Source of the DNA: an uncultured Clostridia bacterium
GTDB lineage: Bacteria > Bacillota > Clostridia > Christensenellales > Aristaeellaceae
Length of the DNA stretch: 5,075 nucleotides
Direction of reading: 5' to 3'
NCBI GenBank assembly: GCA_946042585.1
Contig: CAMGDO010000096.1
Location: forward strand, 1-5,075
This document shows, piece after piece, positions 1 through 4,662 of the stretch. Below the pieces are notes generated by a model. The model made no database searches, was not told the origin of the DNA, and worked only from the letters and a program-made list of their open reading frames with translations. The position numbers and the translations under genes were made by a program. How positions within the stretch are numbered: position 1 is the first letter of the stretch; every line of letters begins with the position of its first letter.

Positions 1-44
1 CACCTAAGCCTTCGTCGGCAGCGTCAGATGTGTATAAGAGACAG
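1..44 (+). other. Untrimmed Illumina Nextera i5 adapter (sequencing artefact)
   Basis: Bases 12-25 read TCGTCGGCAGCGTC, the Nextera read-1 adapter. Bases 26-44 read AGATGTGTATAAGAGACAG, the 19-bp Tn5 mosaic end used in tagmentation kits. Bases 4-11 read CTAAGCCT, which I recall as the Nextera i5 index S508, and bases 1-3 (CAC) fit the end of the P5 oligo that precedes the index. The order P5 end, index, adapter, mosaic end is that of a library molecule, not of a natural transposon. These bases should be removed before any annotation, and the contig edge should be treated as unreliable. Confidence 0.97.
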
Positions 45-88
45 TTTATGCCCTCCACAAACGGCATATCCTTTGTGGAGGGCATAAA
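45..88. repeat. Perfect 17-bp inverted repeat abutting the adapter
   Basis: The left arm 45-61 (TTTATGCCCTCCACAAA) and the right arm 72-88 (TTTGTGGAGGGCATAAA) are exact reverse complements around a 10-base loop at 62-71. The left arm begins at the first base after the mosaic end. The adapter base G44 would also pair with C89, so the dyad spans the junction by one pair. A long perfect dyad placed exactly at an adapter boundary is typical of a fold-back chimera in a short library insert. A native palindrome inside the phosphodiesterase gene is possible, because the reading frame stays open through it. The true genomic sequence may therefore begin only at about 62-72. Confidence 0.9.
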
Positions 89-664
89 CGCCAGCTGCCC
101 GCGCACCACGCCGGGCGCATGCTTCCTGAACCAGCGCATGCACAGCGGATCAAACGACTCCACGCAGTAAACACCCTGATAGCGTTCCAGCCGCGCGTAA
201 ACCGCCCCCGCCAGACTGGTGTTGTAGAAATCCGTTTTCAGCTCAATGATCAGCGGAACCTGTCCCTTCACCATAGACAGCACTTCATCCAGGGTGGGAA
301 CATGCTGATTGGAGCCAAAAAGACTGAATGTCTGAAGCTCCGACAGAGGCACGTCGCACACCCTTCGCTTGTCGCCGCAGGAGCGTTCGAGCGTCTCATC
401 ATGATGCACCACCAGCACATGGTCGCGCGTCTCGCGCACATCCAGCTCTATGCCATATCCGCCGCGCACAGCCGCTTCAAAGGCAGCCATGCTGTTTTCC
501 GGTGCAGCGCTTTTGTTGTTATACAGTCCGCGGTGCGCATAGTCATGCCCGGTCAGCTGCCTGTGCGAGAGCTTGCGGTGCACGAGATTGGGCGCGCAAA
601 GGAATACATACACGAGAAACAGCGCTGCGCCACACATGAGCAGCCATCCAATCCATCCCATCAT
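45..664 (-). CDS. Glycerophosphodiester phosphodiesterase, membrane-anchored, 3' end missing
   Basis: On the minus strand an open frame of about 206 codons runs from ATG at 664 to the adapter without a stop, so the C-terminus is missing. Residues about 5-23 are hydrophobic and look like one N-terminal membrane anchor. The GDPD signature follows: HRG at 44-46, PEN at 55-57, ELD at 73-75, HHDE at 87-90 and ELK at 141-143. These supply the expected catalytic and metal residues H44, R45, E73, D75, H88, E141 and K143. The family hydrolyses glycerophosphodiesters to glycerol-3-phosphate and an alcohol using a divalent metal. The anchor implies the active site acts at the membrane, on lipid or teichoic-acid-type substrates, which is inference. 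GGAGGAG at 668-674 precedes two adjacent ATGs (664 and 661); either could start. Residues beyond about 197 fall in the suspect inverted repeat. The family is clear; the exact substrate is not. Confidence 0.9.
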
Positions 665-667
665 GCA

Positions 668-674
668 CTCCTCC
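668..674 (-). promoter_or_regulatory. Ribosome binding site of the phosphodiesterase gene
   Basis: The minus strand reads GGAGGAG here. From its GGAGG core the gap is 5 bases to ATG 664 and 8 bases to ATG 661. It supports a start at this ATG pair but does not choose between them; the product differs by one methionine. Confidence 0.8.
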
Positions 675-732
675 ATTCCGAAAGCTTGGATAAGCATAAC
701 AATGCACAGCCCCACGGCTGCACTTGCTGAAC

Positions 733-761
733 ATTATACGATAATTTGGCTGCAAATGCAA
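733..761 (-). promoter_or_regulatory. Sigma-A-type promoter for the phosphodiesterase gene
   Basis: Read on the minus strand, TTGCAT (761-756) is followed after 17 bases by a perfect TATAAT (738-733). Transcription would start near 726, leaving a leader of about 60 bases before ATG 664. The -10 is perfect and the spacing ideal; the -35 matches the consensus TTGACA only in its first three bases. It is the leftward half of a divergent promoter region. Confidence 0.7.
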
Positions 762-802
762 CGATGAAAAACAAATCTTTCGTATTTATGCGCACTTCCA
801 TC

Positions 803-831
803 TTGTATTTCTGCGCGAAATCGAATATAAT
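803..831 (+). promoter_or_regulatory. Sigma-A-type promoter for the glnS-gltX operon
   Basis: TTGTAT (803-808) and a perfect TATAAT (826-831) are separated by 17 bases. The predicted start point is near 838, giving a leader of about 49 bases. The -35 box faces away from that of the leftward promoter, and 41 bases separate the two -35 boxes. No clear operator dyad is visible between them. The leader is too short for a T-box riboswitch, the usual control of Gram-positive aminoacyl-tRNA synthetase genes, so regulation by uncharged tRNA is not indicated. Confidence 0.75.
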
Positions 832-837
832 CACTCC

Positions 838-857
838 AGACCGCCGCATTGCGGTCT
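838..857 (+). promoter_or_regulatory. Stem-loop at the predicted 5' end of glnS mRNA
   Basis: AGACCGC (838-844) pairs perfectly with GCGGTCT (851-857) around a 6-base loop. The stem starts where the transcript is expected to begin. A stem at the extreme 5' end can protect mRNA from 5'-end-dependent decay, which is the reading I favour. The tail TATTCTTG is only weakly T-rich, so this is a poor intrinsic terminator, although attenuation is not excluded. It ends 17 bases before the ribosome binding site and does not mask it. Confidence 0.5.
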
Positions 858-874
858 TATTCTTGTAATACAAC

Positions 875-879
875 GGAGG
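875..879 (+). promoter_or_regulatory. Ribosome binding site of glnS
   Basis: GGAGG lies 7 bases before ATG 887, an ideal spacing. It fixes this ATG as the glnS start, in agreement with alignment of the N-terminus to E. coli GlnS. Confidence 0.9.
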
Positions 880-886
880 GATCACT

Positions 887-2581
887 ATGGAAGAAGCGCT
901 CGAACGTACCAATTTTATCTGGGATGCGATTGACCAGGATCTGGAGAGTGAGCGCTGTCAACAGATCCACACCCGTTTTCCGCCCGAGCCCAACGGCTAT
1001 CTGCACATCGGTCACTGCAAGGCTCTGATCACCGACTTTGGCACCGCTGAAAAATACGGCGGCCTTTGCAACCTTCGCTTTGACGACACCAACCCCGCCA
1101 AGGAAGACAACGAATATGTCGAGGGCATCAAGCGTGACATTCGCTGGCTGGGCTTTGACTGGAACGGCGGTCTGTTCTATGCCAGCGATTATTACGACAG
1201 GCTCTACGAAATTGCCGAGGATTTCATCAAACGGGGTTTGGCGTATGTGGACGAGCTCACGCCCGAAGAAATGAGCGAATACCGCGGCACGCTGACTGAG
1301 CCCGGAAAAAACAGCCCGTGGCGCGACCGGCCGGCGGAAGAAAGTCTGGATCTGTTCCGCCGCATGAGAAACGGCGAATTCCCGGAAAAGAAATACACCC
1401 TGCGCGCAAAGATCGATATGGCCTCGCCCAATATCAACATGCGCGATCCTGCGATGTACCGTATTCTGTATCAGGAGCACTGGCGCACCGGCAGCAAATG
1501 GTGCATTTATCCCATGTATGACTATGCCCATCCCATTTCCGACGCGCTGGAGGGCATCACGCATTCGCTGTGCTCGCTTGAATTTGAAAACCACCGTCCC
1601 CTTTATGACTGGGTGGTGGAAAACGCCGGCTTCAAGAAAGAATCCACCTTCAACGGGCATGTGTATCATGGGCCGCGGCAGATTGAGTTTGCCCGTCTGA
1701 ACATCACCCGCACCGTCATGAGCAAGCGTCATCTGCGCCGTCTGGTCGAGGAAGGCTATGTATCCGGCTGGGATGATCCGCGCATGCCCACGCTGTGCGC
1801 CATGCGCCGCCGCGGCTTCCCTGGCTCTGCCATCCGCAGCTTTGTCGAGATGGTCGGCCTTTCAAAGGTGGACTCCACGGTGGATGTGGCCATGCTGGAA
1901 GCCTGTGTGCGCGACGATCTTGGCGACAAGGCGTCCCGCGTCATGGCTGTCATTGATCCTGTCAAGGTCGTGCTCACCAACGTGCCGGCGGACTGGCAGG
2001 ATACGCTCATCATGGAAAACCATCCCGATCATCCTGAAATGGGCGAACGGAAGGTCACCATCAGCCGTGAAATCTGGATTGACCGGGAAGATTTCATGGA
2101 AGAGCCGCCCAAGAAGTTCTTCCGCCTCAAGCCGGATGGTGAGGTACGTCTCAAGGGCGCCTATATTATCCGCTGCGATAAAGTGGTGCATACGGACGAC
2201 GGCGCCATCGATCACATTGAATGCACGGTGGATCTTGATTCCCGCAGCGGCTCCGAGGGCGCCAACCGCAAGGTCAAGGGCACCATCCACTGGGTAAATG
2301 CCAACGACTGCGCCGCCTTTGAAGCTCGCCTGTATGATCAGCTGATGACGGAAGAATGGGATAAAGCGGATGCGGCGGACAAAAAGGACGTCACCCGTTT
2401 CCTGTCCCCCAATTCCCTGACGATCAGCCATGGCTACTGCGAGCATGCGCTTGTCAACGCCGACGTGGGCGACACCTTCCAGTTCCTGCGGTGCGGATAC
2501 TTCTGCAAGGATCCCGATTCCACAGCAGACAACGCCGTATATAACCGCGTGGTCAGCCTCAAGAGCAGCTTCAAGCTCTGA
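887..2581 (+). CDS. glnS: Glutaminyl-tRNA synthetase (GlnRS)
   Basis: This class I synthetase attaches glutamine to tRNA-Gln in the cytoplasm at the expense of ATP. The 564-aa product is close to E. coli GlnS (554 aa) and collinear with it. The N-terminus has the TRFPPEPNGYLHIGH block, with HIGH at residues 40-43. RFDDTNP follows, with D66, and IYPMYD, with Y211; both align with the E. coli glutamine-recognition residues at the same numbers. The class I signature lysine loop is VMSKR, with MSK at 278-280. WDDPRMPT follows, and then the C-terminal beta-barrel anticodon-binding part (VIDPVK, HPDHPEMG, EIWIDRADF-like, KVKGTIHW). No YqeY-type tail is present, unlike many GlnRS of Bacteroidetes and some Clostridia. 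It is the first gene of a probable operon with gltX 28 bp downstream. GlnRS is patchy in Firmicutes and generally thought to have spread by transfer. No truncation or missing key residue is seen. Confidence 0.98.
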   Translation: MEEALERTNFIWDAIDQDLESERCQQIHTRFPPEPNGYLHIGHCKALITDFGTAEKYGGLCNLRFDDTNPAKEDNEYVEGIKRDIRWLGFDWNGGLFYASDYYDRLYEIAEDFIKRGLAYVDELTPEEMSEYRGTLTEPGKNSPWRDRPAEESLDLFRRMRNGEFPEKKYTLRAKIDMASPNINMRDPAMYRILYQEHWRTGSKWCIYPMYDYAHPISDALEGITHSLCSLEFENHRPLYDWVVENAGFKKESTFNGHVYHGPRQIEFARLNITRTVMSKRHLRRLVEEGYVSGWDDPRMPTLCAMRRRGFPGSAIRSFVEMVGLSKVDSTVDVAMLEACVRDDLGDKASRVMAVIDPVKVVLTNVPADWQDTLIMENHPDHPEMGERKVTISREIWIDREDFMEEPPKKFFRLKPDGEVRLKGAYIIRCDKVVHTDDGAIDHIECTVDLDSRSGSEGANRKVKGTIHWVNANDCAAFEARLYDQLMTEEWDKADAADKKDVTRFLSPNSLTISHGYCEHALVNADVGDTFQFLRCGYFCKDPDSTADNAVYNRVVSLKSSFKL

Positions 2582-2593
2582 TTTACACAAAGA

Positions 2594-2598
2594 AAGGA
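2594..2598 (+). promoter_or_regulatory. Ribosome binding site of gltX
   Basis: AAGGA lies in the 28-bp gap after glnS, 11 bases before ATG 2610. The spacing is slightly long and the match weaker than at the other genes. It nevertheless selects ATG 2610 over starts further upstream in the same frame that lie inside glnS. No promoter or terminator is visible in this gap. Confidence 0.7.
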
Positions 2599-2609
2599 AC
2601 AGTCTTCCA

Positions 2610-4067
2610 ATGAACGAAGTCAGAACGCGTTTTGCGCCGTCTCCCACGGGCTTTATGCACCTGGGCGGGCTGCGTACAGCGCTCTACAATTACCTCTTCG
2701 CCAAGAAAAACGGCGGCAAATTCATCCTGCGCATCGAGGACACCGATCAGGAGCGCTTTGTTGAAGGCGCGACCGAGGTGATCTATGACACGCTGCGCGG
2801 CTGCGGCATGAACTGGGATGAAGGCCCTGATATCGGCGGCGAATACGGCCCCTATGTGCAGTCCGAACGCAAGAGCCTGTATCTCCCCTATGCTCAGCAG
2901 CTGGTCGAAAAGGGCGCTGCGTATTACTGCTTCTGCACCAAGGAGGAGCTGGATGCGCGCCGCGCCGCCTGCGAAGCCCGCGGCGAAGTATTCAAATACG
3001 ACAAGCACTGCCTCCATCTCACCCCTCAAGAAGTGCAGGCAAAGCTTGACGCGGGTGTTCCCTATGTCATCCGGCTCAACTGCCCCACCACAGGCGAAAC
3101 CACCTATGAGGACGTTGTATTCGGCACCCTCACCTTCCCCAACGATACGCTGGACGATATGATTCTCATCAAGCAGGACGGCATGCCCACCTACAATTTC
3201 GCCAACGTCATTGACGACCACCTGATGAAAATCACTCATGTGATGCGCGGCATGGAGTATCTTTCTTCCACGCCCAAGTACAACCTGCTCTATAACGCCT
3301 TTGGGTGGGAAATCCCGCAGTATGTTCATCTGACCACAGTCATGCGCGACGCCAAGCACAAGCTGTCCAAGCGCGATGGCGACGCTTATTACAGCGACTT
3401 TATTGAAAAGGGCTATCTGAAGGAAGCGCTGATCAACTATCTGGCGCTGGTGGGCTGGAATCCCGGCGACGACCGCGAGTTCTTCTCCATGGATGAGCTG
3501 ACCGAGGCGTTCGATATCAGCCGTCTCAACAATTCCCCCGGCATCTTTGACATGAACAAGCTGGACTGGATGAACGCCCAGTATATTGCCAGGATGAATC
3601 CGGAGGATTATCTGGCCATGGCGACGCCCTGGTTTGATAAGGTGCTGGCCGGGCGGAATATCGATTACAAGCGTCTTGCCGAGCTGATGCAGAGCCGCAC
3701 CGATGTATTCTGCCATGTGCCGGATATGGTGGCTTTCCTTGCAGAAATGCCCGAATATGATCTGGAGCTCTACACCCACAAAAAGATGAAGACCAATCCC
3801 GAAGTAGCCAGGGAAGCGCTTGCGCTGGTACGCCCCGTTCTGGAAGGGATCAACGACTGGTCGGAGAGTATGATTCACGACACCGTCATGGAGGCCATCG
3901 CCGCGTCCGGCAGGAAAAACGGCGCCGTTCTGTGGCCGCTGCGCATCGCTATTTCCGGTCTTGCCAACACTCCCGGCGGCGCGTTTGAAATCGCCTATCT
4001 GCTGGGCAAAGACGAAACGCTTCGCCGCCTGGACGCAGCCATTGAAAAACTGAATGCCGCCACTTGA
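2610..4067 (+). CDS. gltX: Glutamyl-tRNA synthetase (GluRS)
   Basis: This class I synthetase charges tRNA-Glu with glutamate in the cytoplasm. The 485-aa length is typical of bacterial GluRS. The N-terminal RTRFAPSPTGFMHLGGLRTA block carries the HIGH-motif variant HLGG at residues 17-20, normal for this family. LRIEDTDQERF follows. A zinc-site pattern C107, C109, C134, H136 matches the spacing of E. coli GluRS (C98, C100, C125, H127), which many bacterial GluRS lack. The KMSKS loop is KLSKR at 251-255, followed by DGD. The C-terminal third is the alpha-helical anticodon-binding region. Start ATG 2610 directly precedes the conserved block; the same open frame extends upstream only inside glnS. 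A co-encoded GlnRS would favour a discriminating GluRS specific for tRNA-Glu. That is inference, as the anticodon-discriminating residues cannot be assigned safely by eye. Confidence 0.98.
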   Translation: MNEVRTRFAPSPTGFMHLGGLRTALYNYLFAKKNGGKFILRIEDTDQERFVEGATEVIYDTLRGCGMNWDEGPDIGGEYGPYVQSERKSLYLPYAQQLVEKGAAYYCFCTKEELDARRAACEARGEVFKYDKHCLHLTPQEVQAKLDAGVPYVIRLNCPTTGETTYEDVVFGTLTFPNDTLDDMILIKQDGMPTYNFANVIDDHLMKITHVMRGMEYLSSTPKYNLLYNAFGWEIPQYVHLTTVMRDAKHKLSKRDGDAYYSDFIEKGYLKEALINYLALVGWNPGDDREFFSMDELTEAFDISRLNNSPGIFDMNKLDWMNAQYIARMNPEDYLAMATPWFDKVLAGRNIDYKRLAELMQSRTDVFCHVPDMVAFLAEMPEYDLELYTHKKMKTNPEVAREALALVRPVLEGINDWSESMIHDTVMEAIAASGRKNGAVLWPLRIAISGLANTPGGAFEIAYLLGKDETLRRLDAAIEKLNAAT

Positions 4068-4091
4068 TTTTTACGGTATTTGGTATATAAT
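4064..4091 (+). promoter_or_regulatory. Promoter overlapping the gltX stop, for the HPr-like gene
   Basis: TTGATT (4064-4069), which includes the TGA stop of gltX, is followed after 16 bases by a perfect TATAAT (4086-4091). An alternative reading is an extended -10, TGG plus TATATA at 4081-4089. The start point would fall near 4098, about 37 bases before ATG 4135. No terminator separates gltX from the next gene, so read-through from the synthetase operon can add to its expression. Confidence 0.7.
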
Positions 4092-4119
4092 ATGTTTAGC
4101 AGCAATCAAATACACAAAC

Positions 4120-4125
4120 AGGAGG
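4120..4125 (+). promoter_or_regulatory. Ribosome binding site of the HPr-like gene
   Basis: AGGAGG, a full anti-16S match, lies 9 bases before ATG 4135. It fixes that start over an in-frame upstream start at 4054 inside gltX and suggests strong translation. Confidence 0.9.
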
Positions 4126-4134
4126 TTCGTTTAT

Positions 4135-4362
4135 ATGAAATCCATTCCGATTAAGCTGAGCTTCGCCGAAGAAGTGAAGAACTTCGTCAACATCGTCAAT
4201 CGCTACCCCTACGACATGGATCTGCGCGCGGGTCGCCATGTGGTGGATGCCAAGTCGATTCTGGGTATCTTCTCGCTTGATCTGAGCCGCCCGATCGCCC
4301 TTGAGGTCTACACGGACGACTGCGCTGATCTGGAAAGCGATATCGCCCAGTTCAAAATCTGA
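4135..4362 (+). CDS. HPr-fold protein lacking the active-site histidine
   Basis: The 75-aa product is about the length of the phosphocarrier HPr (85-88 aa). Its second half matches the family: VVDAKSILGIFSLDLS at 36-51 aligns with the HPr segment around the regulatory serine, so S41 corresponds to Ser46. The segment GLHARP, carrying His15 phosphorylated by enzyme I, is replaced by AEEVKNFVN at 11-19. The only histidine is H35, in a different place. It therefore cannot act as a normal PTS phosphocarrier. From memory, similar His-less HPr-like proteins are common in Clostridia and often labelled HPr family. A regulatory role through the serine face (HPr kinase, CcpA, or another partner) is possible but unproven. 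It has its own promoter and a strong ribosome binding site and ends at a strong terminator, so it can form a monocistronic unit. It is not a true ptsH. Confidence 0.85.
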   Translation: MKSIPIKLSFAEEVKNFVNIVNRYPYDMDLRAGRHVVDAKSILGIFSLDLSRPIALEVYTDDCADLESDIAQFKI

Positions 4363-4369
4363 TATTCCG

Positions 4370-4399
4370 TCATCTTTTCCTTCCTCCCGCGCATACAGT
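4370..4399 (+). promoter_or_regulatory. Possible sigma-E promoter for yqfC-yqfD inside the terminator
   Basis: CATACAGT (4392-4399) matches the Bacillus sigma-E -10 consensus CATACAnT at every specified position. Upstream, TCATCTT (4370-4376) matches six of seven positions of the -35 consensus KMATATT, with 15 bases between them. The expected start point is about 4405-4407, in the G-run just before yqfC. yqfC and yqfD of B. subtilis are, as I recall, expressed in the mother cell under sigma-E, which fits. The -10 box is also the loop of the upstream terminator, so chance similarity must be considered. Confidence 0.5.
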
Positions 4400-4415
4400 A
4401 CGCGGGGGGATTTTT
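4382..4415 (+). terminator. Intrinsic terminator after the HPr-like gene
   Basis: TCCTCCCGCG (4382-4391) pairs with CGCGGGGGGA (4401-4410), giving 10 pairs with one T-G wobble, closed by the 9-base loop CATACAGTA and followed by five Ts (4411-4415). It starts 19 bases after the stop of the HPr-like gene and ends one base before the yqfC start codon. It should end transcripts from glnS-gltX and the HPr-like gene. Its 3' arm also contains the ribosome binding site of yqfC. Confidence 0.9.
4404..4410 (+). promoter_or_regulatory. Shine-Dalgarno-like run of yqfC within the terminator arm
   Basis: GGGGGGA lies 6 bases before ATG 4417 and is the only purine-rich candidate for yqfC. It is an imperfect match to GGAGG. 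In any RNA that includes the whole hairpin it is paired and unavailable. In an RNA that starts within the G-run it is unpaired, although some of the Gs may be lost. Confidence 0.6.
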
Positions 4416-4416
4416 G

Positions 4417-4662
4417 ATGCGATTCCATGGTATTCTGCCTGCGGAGGCTACATCGCACGCGCTCAGGATTGTGCTGAGCGGACGCAATGCGCTGCTGGTC
4501 GAGCAGCATCGGGGCCTGATGACCTATGATGACAGCTGTGTTCGCCTGCGCTCTGAAAACGGTTTCATCACCATCAGCGGTCAGGCGCTTTCCATCAGTC
4601 AGTTTGGCGAAGACGATGCGCTGATCAGCGGGCGTATCGATAGCCTTGAGTTTACGCCATGA
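4417..4662 (+). CDS. yqfC: Sporulation protein YqfC (YabP/YqfC family)
   Basis: The 81-aa product is slightly shorter than the B. subtilis protein (about 93 aa). It shows the YabP/YqfC pattern of short beta strands: a pattern like LLVEQHRGLMTYDD at 26-39 (family form IEnHkGIieY), then VRLRSENGFITISGQAL at 42-58, and an ALISGRIDSLEF end at 68-79. These are small proteins without a known catalytic activity, needed at a middle-to-late sporulation stage in the mother cell. There is no signal peptide or membrane segment. ATG 4417 follows the G-run by 6 bases; an in-frame TTG at 4414 is less likely. The stop overlaps the yqfD start by 4 bp, the standard yqfC-yqfD order. It lies directly against the terminator of the preceding gene, so it needs its own promoter, probably the sigma-E-like site in the hairpin. 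Confidence 0.88.
   Translation: MRFHGILPAEATSHALRIVLSGRNALLVEQHRGLMTYDDSCVRLRSENGFITISGQALSISQFGEDDALISGRIDSLEFTP

Noticed and set aside
26..44. Natural Tn5 or IS50 end
   Set aside because: The 19-bp mosaic end is preceded by the kit adapter and an index, so it is library sequence and not a mobile element.
119..730. 203-codon plus-strand open frame opposite the phosphodiesterase gene
   Set aside because: It lies antisense to a frame with the complete GDPD motif set and has no ribosome binding site or recognisable domain.
832..886. T-box riboswitch controlling glnS
   Set aside because: The leader from the predicted start is only about 49 bases, too short for a T-box, and shows only one small stem with a weak T tail.
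857..1732. 291-codon minus-strand open frame across the start of glnS
   Set aside because: It is antisense to conserved GlnRS motifs, spans the glnS leader and has no family resemblance.
2430..2609. Upstream extension of gltX within its open frame
   Set aside because: It lies inside glnS. ATG 2610 has a ribosome binding site and directly precedes the conserved GluRS N-terminal block.
2583..3878. 431-codon minus-strand open frame across gltX
   Set aside because: Long antisense frames are common opposite GC-rich codons. It has no start signal and mirrors a clear GluRS.
4360..4366. TGATATT as the -35 of the sigma-E-like promoter
   Set aside because: It contains a good ATATT core, but 25 bases separate it from CATACAGT, too far. 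TCATCTT at 4370-4376 has the right distance.
4414..4416. TTG start for yqfC
   Set aside because: It lies in the terminator T tract, only 3 bases from the G-run. The adjacent ATG 4417 has better spacing and a better start codon.
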